From Bacillota bacterium (lineage in GTDB: Bacteria; Bacillota; Clostridia; Lachnospirales; Cellulosilyticaceae), in contig JAEYPM010000077.1 of the NCBI GenBank assembly GCA_023410675.1, positions 30,469 to 94,468 of the forward strand: a stretch of DNA of 64,000 nt, given 5' to 3'. Below the pieces are notes generated by a model. That model was not told where the DNA came from. It saw nothing but the letters and a program-made list of their open reading frames with translations, and made no database searches. Made by a program: the position numbers and the translations under genes. This document shows positions 25,143 to 33,051 of the stretch, piece after piece (position 1 is the stretch's first letter; every line of letters starts with the position of its first letter).

Positions 25143-26003
25143 ATGGAAAAAGTATTCGAAATTATAAACAAAAGAGATTCAGTAAGAACCTATTCACCTT
25201 TAGCCATTGAAGAAGAAAAAAGAGAGGTACTTAGTCAATTTTTTGATTCTAATACAAAAGGTCCTTTTGGAAATAGTGTTCGTTTCAAACTAGTTGATAT
25301 AAAAAAAGAGACGCAAGGCGAACTTAAAAAATATGTATCTTATGGAAATATTAAAGGAGCACATACATTTATTGTTGGAGCAGTAAAAAAAGGAAGTATG
25401 GCAATGGAAGACTTTGGCTACTGTATGCAGAAGAATGTACTCATGGCAACATCATTAGGTCTTGGCACTGTATGGCTTGGCGGCTCCATTAATCGTAGCT
25501 CCTTTGCTGATTCACTTAAAAAAACAGAAGACGAACTTATTCCTGCCATTACACCTCTTGGCTATGGTGCTGATAAAAGGTCTATGATGGATAAAGTCAT
25601 CAGTACTGTCTCTGGTGGAAAAAATCGATTGGCATTTGAAAAGCTCTTTTTTAGCAAAGACCTATCTTCTGCTCTTACTAAAGAAAACTGTAAAAACTAT
25701 AAAGATCCTTTAGAAGCTGTAAGATTAGCTCCTTCTGCTTCTAACAAACAACCCTGGCGTATTGTAAAAGATAAAAAAAAGGATGTTTTTCATTTTTATA
25801 TGAATGAACATCCTAGTATGAAAAAAGAGCCAAGCAACCCACAATTTAAAGGTATTCACATTCAACATAATGATATGGGCATTGCAATGTGTCACTTTGA
25901 ACTTACAGCAACAGAACTTGGGCTTAATGGTCGTTGGGAAATATTACATGATCATGCTCCATTAGGTGATCTCGTCTATGTTGTTAGCTGGATTGCAAGT
26001 TAA
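25143..26003 (+). CDS. nitroreductase-family flavoprotein
   Basis: A 286-residue FMN-dependent oxidoreductase. The N-terminal KRDSVRTYSPLAIEEEK is the usual start of the family (RRSxRxF), LAPSASNKQPWRIV (about 197-210) is the FMN phosphate site, and GIAMCHFELTATELGL is the typical late helix. It is longer than one-domain members because the region of residues 30-180 contains an extra half with GLGTVWLGG; this two-part layout (TM1586/putative nitroreductase type) is known in Clostridia. The substrate is unknown. It follows zupT on the same strand and ends 5 bases before the convergent yjbQ stop. Confidence 0.88.
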   Translation: MEKVFEIINKRDSVRTYSPLAIEEEKREVLSQFFDSNTKGPFGNSVRFKLVDIKKETQGELKKYVSYGNIKGAHTFIVGAVKKGSMAMEDFGYCMQKNVLMATSLGLGTVWLGGSINRSSFADSLKKTEDELIPAITPLGYGADKRSMMDKVISTVSGGKNRLAFEKLFFSKDLSSALTKENCKNYKDPLEAVRLAPSASNKQPWRIVKDKKKDVFHFYMNEHPSMKKEPSNPQFKGIHIQHNDMGIAMCHFELTATELGLNGRWEILHDHAPLGDLVYVVSWIAS

Positions 26004-26008
26004 GACCT

Positions 26009-26404
26009 TTACATACTCTTTAAAATCTTAACCTCGCACTTTCTTGTTCTAGGACCATCAAATTCACAAAAATATATACCTTGCCATGTACCTAGTTTTA
26101 GTCTGCCATTTTCAATAAAAACAGTACATGAAGAGCCCATCATAGATGCCTTGATATGGGCATGAGAATTCCCTTCCCCATGCAGGTAGTGGCTATCTTT
26201 TGGAAATGATTTTCTAAGTCCAAGCAAAATATCATGCTTAACATCTGGATCTGCATTTTCATTGATAGTTACACCTGCGGTGGTATGGGGAATAAAAACC
26301 ACAACCATACCCTCTAATACCCCACTTTTTTCTACTTCTTGCCTAACTATATGGGTAATATCAATAAGTTCATCTTCTTTAGTTGTTTTTATACTATGTT
26401 GCAT
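26009..26404 (-). CDS. YjbQ/UPF0047 family protein
   Basis: A 131-residue protein of the UPF0047 family, a small trimeric alpha/beta fold. Marks are HTTAGVTINENADPDVKHDI (about 46-65), HGEGNSHAHIKASMMGSS (about 80-97) and GTWQGIYFCEFDGPRTRK near the end; the His residues form a metal site. E. coli YjbQ has weak thiamine-phosphate synthase activity, but the true role is not settled. It is the last gene after panD (30-base gap) and may be read from the pan operon. Confidence 0.92.
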   Translation of the reverse strand: MQHSIKTTKEDELIDITHIVRQEVEKSGVLEGMVVVFIPHTTAGVTINENADPDVKHDILLGLRKSFPKDSHYLHGEGNSHAHIKASMMGSSCTVFIENGRLKLGTWQGIYFCEFDGPRTRKCEVKILKSM

Positions 26405-26434
26405 TTTATAGGACTCCTTCCTTTTATTAAAATT

Positions 26435-26818
26435 CTATTTTATTTCTTTGTGCTTTTCACTATGGCACTGCTGAGTGACTTTATTATGTTCATCAACAAA
26501 TACAATTTTGGGGTTAAAAACTTCTGCTTCCTTTTCTTCTAACCAACAATATGCAATGATGATAATAATATCATCTACCTGTACAAGTCTTGCTGCTGCT
26601 CCATTTAAACAGACAACGCCGCTATTTTCTTCTCCTTCAATAACATAGGTTTCAAATCTTGCTCCATTGTTATTATTGACTATTTGAACCTTTTCTCCTG
26701 GCAATATCCCTGCAGCCTTCATCAAGGTTTTATCTATAGTAATACTGCCAACGTAGCTTAAGTTTGCCTCAGTTACTTTAGCCCTATGTATTTTCCCTTT
26801 TAACATATTTAATAGCAT
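26435..26818 (-). CDS. panD: aspartate 1-decarboxylase
   Basis: PanD makes beta-alanine from aspartate for pantothenate synthesis, using a pyruvoyl group formed by self-cleavage. The cleavage site is Gly24-Ser25 in YVGSITID, at the usual position. HRAKVTEANL (11-20) and the CLNGAAARLVQVDDIIII core (about 70-87) match the family, and the length of 127 is normal. The C-terminal tail after residue 110 is longer and more charged than usual. GGAGGTG inside the 3' end of panC serves the start. It is the third gene of the panBCD operon. Confidence 0.95.
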   Translation of the reverse strand: MLLNMLKGKIHRAKVTEANLSYVGSITIDKTLMKAAGILPGEKVQIVNNNNGARFETYVIEGEENSGVVCLNGAAARLVQVDDIIIIIAYCWLEEKEAEVFNPKIVFVDEHNKVTQQCHSEKHKEIK

Positions 26819-26825
26819 CTGTTTT

Positions 26826-27674
26826 CTACACCTCCAGTCTTATATTATCTATAAGTCTTGTTTTTCCTACCTTTACTGCAATAGCTAGTAAAATTGCTCC
26901 TTCAACTTTGTCTATATTTCTTAAATCCTTTTCGGATACGAGTTCTACATAATCTATCTGCGTATTTTTAACAGAATTAATTCTACTTATTACATATTCC
27001 TTTATTTTCTTTGCATCTTTCTCTCCCTCTTTTATCATTTTTTCTGCTTCAAAGAGGGAACGTGATAAGATAAGGGCATCTATTCTTTCTTCTTCAGAAA
27101 GATAGGTATTTCTAGAACTTAGTGCCAGCCCATCTTTTTCTCTTATTATAGGGCAAACAACAATATGAATATCAAAATCTAAGTCTCGTACCATCTGTTT
27201 GATTACACTTACCTGCTGGGCATCTTTTTGACCAAAATAGGATTTATCCGGCTGCACAATATTAAAAAGCTTTGCCACAACTGTTGTTACACCTCTAAAA
27301 TGTCCTGGTCTTGATGCACCGCAAAGCCCCTTTGTAATAGCTCCTTCATTTGCCACATAAGTGCTGTAGCCTTCTGTATACATCTCGCTTGCACTAGGAG
27401 CAAAAACAACATCTGCACCTGCCTTAGCTGCTAATTCACTGTCCCTTTCTAGATCTCTTGGGTAAGTACTAAAGTCTTCCCCCACACCAAACTGAATAGG
27501 GTTTACAAATATGCTTACGACAACACGATCATTTTCTTCTTTTGCTGTCCTTATCAGTGAAAGATGTCCTTCATGCAAATAACCCATCGTTGGAACAAAC
27601 CCAAGGGTTTTTCCCTCTTTTCTAAGTGTCTTAACATATTCTCTTAACATACTAATAGTCTGTATTATCTTCAT
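26826..27674 (-). CDS. panC: pantothenate synthetase
   Basis: PanC joins pantoate and beta-alanine at the expense of ATP. The nucleotide site PTMGYLHEGHLSLI (28-41, with the HIGH-like HxGH), the second signature FGQKDAQQVSVIKQMVRDL and the KMSKS-like SSRN are all present. The 282-residue length is normal. It lies between panB (68-base gap) and panD (7-base gap). GAGGGG precedes the ATG. Confidence 0.97.
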   Translation of the reverse strand: MKIIQTISMLREYVKTLRKEGKTLGFVPTMGYLHEGHLSLIRTAKEENDRVVVSIFVNPIQFGVGEDFSTYPRDLERDSELAAKAGADVVFAPSASEMYTEGYSTYVANEGAITKGLCGASRPGHFRGVTTVVAKLFNIVQPDKSYFGQKDAQQVSVIKQMVRDLDFDIHIVVCPIIREKDGLALSSRNTYLSEEERIDALILSRSLFEAEKMIKEGEKDAKKIKEYVISRINSVKNTQIDYVELVSEKDLRNIDKVEGAILLAIAVKVGKTRLIDNIRLEV

Positions 27675-27742
27675 TTTTATTACCCCTCTGTTATCTGATT
27701 AATATCTATTAAAATACGAATTTACGTAGCTTAACTGACATT

Positions 27743-28576
27743 CTATAATGACTTAAGCACTTCTTCATCCATTTTAAATGCATGTTTACTTGAAGGGAAC
27801 CTTCCTTCCTGTATGTCTGCTTTATAACTTGATACAGCACAATGAACAACATTTTTAAGGTCTGCATACTTTTTTACAAACTTAGGCGTAAGCTCCGTAT
27901 ACATACCAAGCATATCCTGCACTACCAGCACCTGTCCATCACAGTATCTTCCTGCTCCTATACCAATAGTCGGTATATCTAATTTATTTGTAATAAGCTG
28001 TGCAAGGGGCTCTGGAATACACTCAAGTACAATTGCAAATGCTCCTGCTTCTTGAAGCATTAAGGCATCCTCGAAGATCTCCTTTGCAGCTTCTTTGGCT
28101 TTGCCTTGTACTTTGTATCCTCCAAACATATTGATAGACTGAGGCGTTAGGCCAAGGTGCCCCATTACTGGTATTTGTGCTTTGACAATTGCCTTTACCT
28201 TATCGATTATATTTTTTCCGCCCTCAAGCTTAACCGCCTCTCCTTGCCCTTCTTTTATCAGCCTTCCAGCATTTCTAACACTCTCTTCTATGCTAATATG
28301 ATAAGAAAGAAAGGGCATATCAACAACGACCATGGCATTTTTTGCTCCTTTTGCTACTGCTCTAGCATGATGAATCATATCTTCTACTGTAACCTGAAGG
28401 GTATTTTCATATCCAAGCATAACCATACCTAAAGAATCTCCAACAAGTACTGCATCTATTCCACTTTCATCAAGGAGTTTAGCCATTGAATAATCATATG
28501 CAGTAAGCATAGATATTTTTCTCTTTTCTTCCTTTGCCCTTATAAAAGAATCAACTGCAAATCGTTTGCTACCCAT
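27743..28576 (-). CDS. panB: 3-methyl-2-oxobutanoate hydroxymethyltransferase
   Basis: PanB makes ketopantoate from alpha-ketoisovalerate and methylene-tetrahydrofolate, the first step of the pantothenate branch. Family motifs are MLTAYDYSMAKLLDE (23-37), VGDSLGMVMLGY (45-56, with the Mg2+-binding Asp), VVDMPFLSY, GHLGLTPQS and IGIGAG. The 277-residue length is typical. The substrate route needs panE or ilvC elsewhere, as none is in the window. It is the first gene after an attenuator-like leader. Confidence 0.97.
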   Translation of the reverse strand: MGSKRFAVDSFIRAKEEKRKISMLTAYDYSMAKLLDESGIDAVLVGDSLGMVMLGYENTLQVTVEDMIHHARAVAKGAKNAMVVVDMPFLSYHISIEESVRNAGRLIKEGQGEAVKLEGGKNIIDKVKAIVKAQIPVMGHLGLTPQSINMFGGYKVQGKAKEAAKEIFEDALMLQEAGAFAIVLECIPEPLAQLITNKLDIPTIGIGAGRYCDGQVLVVQDMLGMYTELTPKFVKKYADLKNVVHCAVSSYKADIQEGRFPSSKHAFKMDEEVLKSL

Positions 28577-28601
28577 ATTTTCACGCTCCTATTTATCTCT
28601 A

Positions 28602-28646
28602 TAAAAAAACTCTTCTCATTCTAAAATTACTTTTAGGTGAGAAGAG
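28602..28646 (-). terminator. attenuator-like terminator in the panB leader
   Basis: On the minus strand CTCTTCTCA and TGAGAAGAG close a stem that contains a second helix (CTAAAA with TTTTAG), followed by seven T. It ends only about 26 bases before the panB start, after a folded region, so it should stop the pan operon before the first gene under some condition. Confidence 0.8.
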
Positions 28647-28656
28647 ACTTAAACCA

Positions 28657-28726
28657 TTTGATCGTTATAAATGATATGTGAATGATAATAGAATCTTTCT
28701 TCCCATCTCTGTCCTTATGGATCAAA
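28657..28726 (-). promoter_or_regulatory. structured leader of the pan operon, possible pan-motif RNA
   Basis: TTTGATC and GATCAAA (28657-28663 and 28720-28726) can close a 70-nt domain immediately before the attenuator. A conserved 'pan motif' RNA is known upstream of panB/C/D operons in Firmicutes, so this is the natural candidate, but I cannot confirm its consensus by eye. Together with the terminator it suggests regulation by early termination. Confidence 0.45.
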
Positions 28727-28827
28727 GTAGAAAACTATTCAAATTTTATCACAATTATTTTAAAAATACAACTATAGAGAACCTCATCTAGCTGCTCTCC
28801 TAAACTACTAAAAATAGTAATACCATT

Positions 28828-29679
28828 CTATGTGAAAATATTTTTGTACCAGACATTCATACTCTCAATTTGACCTGAAATATTTGTATTATTTATCAGT
28901 CTTCCTGAATATATGTATCCTTTTTTTGCAAATGTTATATTCATCCCTGCTGATTTTGACCTTGCAATTGTATATGTTGTCTTGATATTTAGATCCTTAA
29001 GCCTTTTTTCCATTTCATTAAGAAGATACAAGCTTAAGCCTTCTCCTCTATACTGATCAAGCACTGCAAAATCCGTCATTTCGGCATTATTGTTTTTTGG
29101 GTCCATCTCAATAGAAGAAAGCCCAATCAGTTTATCTTTATGCCAAATGCCATAGTAAATCACATTATCACTCATAGTTTTTAATATATATTTCTCTTCA
29201 TAAATTGGAAATGGATAACTTTTAAAAACCTTTCTGTATAGATTTTTCATTAATGATATGTCTGACTCCTTAGCCTGTCTACATAAAAATTCGTCGCTAA
29301 GCTCTAAATGAATATTTGATGCGAAATTTTCCCTTGCTATTTTCTGAGCCATTTCAACTATATCACTGGATTTTTCCTCAAAAGTGTCCTTACTTCTTAA
29401 TTCATCAAAATATTTACTCATAAAATAGCAATCTTTTTCACCTTTAAAAAACATTGGAACGAATGCTTCCTTTTCATAGCCCTTATCAAGAAAAAGGGGG
29501 CTGTATTCATTAGGTATTTTTGCGATTATTTTTGTATATCCTCGTTGCTTTGCAAGGGGTTCAAGTTTTTGAATGATATTAGGTGCGTCTATCTTAGAAA
29601 GTGACATAAGATAAATTCTATTGCTCTGTTTTCCATGATGAATAATAGAATTCCCTATTTTCTCTATTAAATCGTTCAT
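28828..29679 (-). CDS. ablB: beta-lysine N6-acetyltransferase
   Basis: AblB acetylates beta-lysine made by AblA to give N-epsilon-acetyl-beta-lysine, a compatible solute. The 283-residue protein has a GNAT domain in its C-terminal half: MTDFAVLDQYRGEGLSLYLL (acetyl-CoA motif A; about 213-232) and ARSKSAGMNITFAKKGYIYSG (short: NITFAKKGYIYSG). The N-terminal half (GYTKIIAKIPNE, GYEKEAFVPMFF) matches AblB. It sits 37 bases after ablA, the usual partner, in the usual order. Confidence 0.93.
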   Translation of the reverse strand: MNDLIEKIGNSIIHHGKQSNRIYLMSLSKIDAPNIIQKLEPLAKQRGYTKIIAKIPNEYSPLFLDKGYEKEAFVPMFFKGEKDCYFMSKYFDELRSKDTFEEKSSDIVEMAQKIARENFASNIHLELSDEFLCRQAKESDISLMKNLYRKVFKSYPFPIYEEKYILKTMSDNVIYYGIWHKDKLIGLSSIEMDPKNNNAEMTDFAVLDQYRGEGLSLYLLNEMEKRLKDLNIKTTYTIARSKSAGMNITFAKKGYIYSGRLINNTNISGQIESMNVWYKNIFT

Positions 29680-29690
29680 AGTTCCTCCTT

Positions 29691-29713
29691 GTTTATTGTT
29701 TATTGTTTATTGT
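29691..29713. repeat. short tandem repeat between ablA and ablB
   Basis: GTTTATT occurs three times in a row (29691-29711), followed by related T/A-rich sequence that runs into the ablA stop codon. It is likely a slippage tract between the ablA stop and the ablB ribosome-binding site. Confidence 0.75.
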
Positions 29714-29716
29714 TTT

Positions 29717-31024
29717 TTATTTATTTATTTCTTCCTCTTCTTCACTTGGAGTAAGCGTTATCACTTCATTATAATCTGCAAGAAGTTTTGAAATCCCAAT
29801 AGTCTTATCTTCAATCGTTTCATGAAGTTTTAGCTGAAGATTACACATATCACATTTTAAATCACATACTGTATCATGATAGCAACTTGGTTCTTGATAG
29901 GTTGTAATAACTCCCTCATAGTTTCTAAGAATAACTTTATTTGTTGACCATGAAATAAGATAATTTGGCATAACAGGTATTTTACCACCCCCACCTGGTG
30001 CATCTATTACAAAAGTTGGCACTGAAAATCCACTTGTGTGTCCTCTTAGACATTCCATTATTTCAATGCCTTTGCCAACTGGAGTTCTAAAATGTTCTAG
30101 TCCTTCAGACAAATCACACTGATACAAATAATACGGGCGAACTCTATTTTGAACAAGCTTATGAACAAGCTTTTTCATAATTCTTGGACAGTCATTTACA
30201 TCGGCAAGAAGCACTGATTGATTACCAATAGGAATACCTGCAAAAGCTAGTTTTTCAAGAGCTATTCTCGATGATGTTGTCATTTCCTTTGGATGATTAA
30301 AATGTGTATTAATCCATATAGTTCCATGTTTTTGTAACACTTCCACAAGTTCTTTTGTGATTCTCTGTGGAAGCACAACTGGTGTTCTTGTTCCTATACG
30401 TACAACTTCTATATGGTCTATTTTATCAAGTTCACTTAAAACCCAGTCAAGTAGTTCATCTGAAAGCATAAAAGGATCACCGCCAGAAAGCAAAACATCC
30501 CTAATACCAGTATTACTCTTAATATAGTCAATACCTTTTTTCATCTGGTCCTTCGATGGTATACAATCACGATCACCTACTTTTCTTTTTCTTGTGCAAT
30601 GACGGCAATACATAGCACATACATTACTAATATGAAATAACACCCTATCGGGATATCTATGTGTAATTCCTAGTACAGGGCTATCTTCATCTTCTGCTAG
30701 AGGATCTTTCATATCATAATTTGCTATACTAAGCTCCCTTACATCTGGAAAGGCCTGCTTAAATATCGGGTCATTCTTATAATCCTGTGCATCTATAAGT
30801 GATAAATAATACGGTGTTATTGACATGGGAAATATATCTATAGTTTTCTGTATCTGCCTCTTTTCATCCTCTGGCAATTTTATTCCTAGTATCTTCTCAA
30901 CAGTTTCAATGTCTCTAATAGCATGGCTTGCCTGCCACTTCCAATCATTCCAGAAATCTAAAGTTTCACTTTTAGAAACATCCTCATTTAATTTTTGCTG
31001 TGCTAGTGTATTAATTGAATCCAT
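29717..31024 (-). CDS. ablA: lysine 2,3-aminomutase
   Basis: This radical SAM, PLP-dependent enzyme turns L-lysine into L-beta-lysine. The [4Fe-4S] motif is CAMYCRHCTRKRKVG (about residues 133-147), the SAM-binding GGDP is in LLSGGDPFMLSD, and the PLP lysine lies in the C-terminal DAPGGGGKIPVMPNY. A CDLKCDMC zinc site is near the end. The frame extends to an ATG at 31043-31045, but its AGGAGG lies inside that extension and serves the ATG at 31022-31024, which gives the usual ...FWNDWKWQ N-terminus. With ablB it forms an osmoprotectant operon. Confidence 0.95.
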   Translation of the reverse strand: MDSINTLAQQKLNEDVSKSETLDFWNDWKWQASHAIRDIETVEKILGIKLPEDEKRQIQKTIDIFPMSITPYYLSLIDAQDYKNDPIFKQAFPDVRELSIANYDMKDPLAEDEDSPVLGITHRYPDRVLFHISNVCAMYCRHCTRKRKVGDRDCIPSKDQMKKGIDYIKSNTGIRDVLLSGGDPFMLSDELLDWVLSELDKIDHIEVVRIGTRTPVVLPQRITKELVEVLQKHGTIWINTHFNHPKEMTTSSRIALEKLAFAGIPIGNQSVLLADVNDCPRIMKKLVHKLVQNRVRPYYLYQCDLSEGLEHFRTPVGKGIEIMECLRGHTSGFSVPTFVIDAPGGGGKIPVMPNYLISWSTNKVILRNYEGVITTYQEPSCYHDTVCDLKCDMCNLQLKLHETIEDKTIGISKLLADYNEVITLTPSEEEEEINK

Positions 31025-31070
31025 ACCTTCACTTATCCTCCTCATATCTTATTACTTACAGCCGCTATAT

Positions 31071-31110
31071 AAAAAAGCACCCTAACCCTAAATTAATAGA
31101 GTTAGAGTGC
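31071..31110 (-). terminator. attenuator-like terminator in the ablA leader
   Basis: A 14-bp stem (31077-31090 with 31097-31110) is followed on the minus strand by TTTTTT (31071-31076). It contains G-U pairs on the minus strand that are C/A mismatches on the + strand, which shows it is maintained as minus-strand RNA. It ends about 35 bases before the ablA start, inside its leader. Confidence 0.82.
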
Positions 31111-31212
31111 ACAAGCTTTCCTGTATGATACAGTTCACTTTATACCATAATATTATAGTATAGATTATGACCTTTTGATCCTAATCAAGCCCCAGTTCTA
31201 ATTTTATTTTTC

Positions 31213-31304
31213 AACAAGATTTTCGACTATGTCAGGCAGACTAACTACTCCCCACATTATATAAAATACGTGAAATAGCTCGCAAGCCATCTACTCATCT
31301 TGTT
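31213..31304 (-). promoter_or_regulatory. structured RNA candidate upstream of ablA
   Basis: AACAAGAT and ATCTTGTT close a 92-nt domain (31213-31220 with 31297-31304). Inside, ATGGCT-TGCG-AGCTAT forms a 6-bp hairpin and CACGT/AATGTG a second weaker helix, followed by GGGGAGTAGTTAG. It sits 100 bases upstream of the attenuator. It does not match lysine, T-box or other riboswitches I know. The rest of the 31111-31450 gap is AT-rich without a gene. Confidence 0.5.
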
Positions 31305-31450
31305 TACTTCATAGAAAGAAATATGTTGTTTTACTATATAATAATAAAATTATATTTTTTATTATTGTAAATATTTTATAACGTCTATATTTATTAATTA
31401 TTATAGTATAGTTTGACAAAAAAGTCAAATTTTAATACCCTCGTTAATCT

Positions 31451-32434
31451 TTACTTAGCCTTTGCATTGCTATAAGCTGCACTAAATCCACCAAAGAGTA
31501 TTCCAGTTATCGGAAATATTATCCAGCTAATGTGCCACAGATTGAAAACAAATCCTAGAAATAAGAAAGTTGCAGCTGCAAGTGGCCAAACAATTCCTGC
31601 CACAATTCCTATCATCTTATTATTTTCTTTCACGTTTACACTGTATTCTTCTAATTTCAATAGCCTTTTATAACCTTCAATAGCACTGCCTGCCCTAATT
31701 AAAAGATTGACTGCCACAGCAATTATAATCAGTAAAACGGATACCCCATACACAGCAAGGTCTTCTCCAAACATCATTGCAATAAAGATACTAACAGGTG
31801 AAACGACGCAAAGGCAAACACCTAACATAATATATCCTTTATAATTCATAGAAAGACCTTTATGCTCTTTCACCAAAATAGCTTTATCTTCTGTTGTTAG
31901 CTCAAATTCTCCCTCTTCAATATATTTATACGGTTCAAGCGTCATACCATTGTAAACAAAAAGGGCTACAGCTGGTACGACAAATAAAAATAAAGCCATA
32001 ACAGGTGCTACATCCCGTGCACTTTCTGATAAACTTTGAACAACTTGGTCATTTTCTAAACATTGCACTAAAAAGAGCATACTAGCTACACCAAATAGTA
32101 TGAGTCCAACGCCTAATGCAATCCATCTTGAAGTTTCCCTTTTAAGTGTAATATATTCTTTTGCCTTCTCAAGGCTCAAACGTGGATATATCTTTCTTTG
32201 CTTAGCATCCCTATCTGTATCGGTTTTAATATTCATTTCCTCTAACAGTTCTTCAATATTCCCAAACTCAGAAATAACAATGCCTATTGCTTCATTTTCT
32301 TGTTTTCCTTCTTTCTTTAGCTCAAGATACTTTTCTTCCATATTTGCTAACATATCATTTTTTATACGCTCTATCTCTTCTGTCTTAGGTAGACTTAAAA
32401 ACATATTCTCCAAATAGCTTTTAACAGTTTCCAT
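31451..32434 (-). CDS. membrane protein with HAAS-type N-terminal domain, PadR partner
   Basis: A 327-residue protein. Residues 1-75 form a helical, charged domain (METVKSYLENMFLSLPKTEE, KNDMLANMEEKY, AIGIVISEFGNIEELLEE) like the HAAS/DUF1700 'permease prefix' domain that pairs with PadR regulators. The rest has about eight membrane segments. Its start overlaps the end of the padR-like gene by 14 bases, so translation is coupled. Such pairs in Firmicutes are thought to sense envelope or drug signals. Function is otherwise unknown. Confidence 0.75.
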   Translation of the reverse strand: METVKSYLENMFLSLPKTEEIERIKNDMLANMEEKYLELKKEGKQENEAIGIVISEFGNIEELLEEMNIKTDTDRDAKQRKIYPRLSLEKAKEYITLKRETSRWIALGVGLILFGVASMLFLVQCLENDQVVQSLSESARDVAPVMALFLFVVPAVALFVYNGMTLEPYKYIEEGEFELTTEDKAILVKEHKGLSMNYKGYIMLGVCLCVVSPVSIFIAMMFGEDLAVYGVSVLLIIIAVAVNLLIRAGSAIEGYKRLLKLEEYSVNVKENNKMIGIVAGIVWPLAAATFLFLGFVFNLWHISWIIFPITGILFGGFSAAYSNAKAK

Positions 32435-32765
32435 TACTCATCGGCTCCTTTATAAATTGATTGATTACATTTTGGGTTACGTCCCACTCTTTACATTTAT
32501 CCTTGTAATAGGCTATTCCGCTTGGTAATATTTTATAGTATGTTCGTCTTTTTCCTTGCGTTTCTTCCCCAAAATAAGCTTCTATATATCCGTTTTTTTC
32601 TAGTCTGTTAAATGCTGAATAAAGTGTTGTTTCTTTAATAATATATTGATCCTTGGTTATTTCTCTTATATTCTTTGATATTTCATAGCCATAAGAGTCT
32701 CCTTCTAATAATAGACTTAGGATAATGGTGTCATTATATCCACGTATTACATCACTGCTAATCAA
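32421..32765 (-). CDS. PadR-family transcriptional regulator
   Basis: A PadR winged-helix repressor of about 114 residues. The core is SDVIRGYNDTIILSLLLEGD, YGYEISKNI, TLYSAFNRLEKNGYIEAYFG (recognition helix and wing) and GKRRTYYKILPSG. The frame starts at ATG 32769-32771, but AAGGAGGG runs into that ATG and is 7 bases before an in-frame TTG at 32763-32765, the likely start. It is co-transcribed with the HAAS-type membrane protein and probably represses its own promoter through the dyad upstream. Confidence 0.9.
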   Translation of the reverse strand: MISSDVIRGYNDTIILSLLLEGDSYGYEISKNIREITKDQYIIKETTLYSAFNRLEKNGYIEAYFGEETQGKRRTYYKILPSGIAYYKDKCKEWDVTQNVINQFIKEPMSNGNC

Positions 32766-32813
32766 TCTCATCCCTCCTTACATGTACTGCATTTGTCGTA
32801 CTACGTCTATCGT

Positions 32814-32863
32814 ACTTTATCTGTCGTAGTAATTATAGCACATCTACTACGACAGGTAAAGTA
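32814..32863 (-). promoter_or_regulatory. padR promoter with palindromic operator
   Basis: TACTTTA-t-CTGTCGTAGTA and its reverse complement (32814-32831 and 32845-32863) form a near-perfect 19-bp dyad. Between the arms on the minus strand is TATAAT (32832-32837), with TTTACC (32855-32860) 17 bases upstream. A bound PadR dimer would therefore cover the -10 and -35 elements. Related GTCGTACTACG repeats lie at 32796-32806. Confidence 0.8.
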
Positions 32864-32991
32864 GTTTTCTAAATAATTTTTTAAAAAATAAAAGGCAAGT
32901 AGCTTTTATAGAATCATATTGTCTTTATTCATACTTTTCTAATATAATAAAGTAATATAGAACATAAAACTCTTTAAGGAGGAATGTATTG

Positions 32992-33051
32992 ATGTATTTT
33001 TTATTCATACATCATACAAGAAGATATGAAAGAACTACTAGTAATCTATAA
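32992..33051 (+). CDS. short upstream ORF (19 codons) before the luxR-type gene
   Basis: AAGGAGGA, the only good ribosome-binding site here, lies 8 bases before an ATG at 32992 that opens a 19-codon frame (MYFLFIHHTRRYERTTSNL) ending at 33049-33051. It overlaps the start of the regulator gene (33026) in another frame. It may be a leader peptide that couples translation to the regulator. It is too short to be called a gene with confidence. Confidence 0.4.
   Translation: MYFLFIHHTRRYERTTSNL

Noticed and set aside
31111..31450. Lysine riboswitch or T-box upstream of ablA
   Set aside because: I looked for the lysine riboswitch core and the T-box GGGTGGNACCGCG sequence and found neither.
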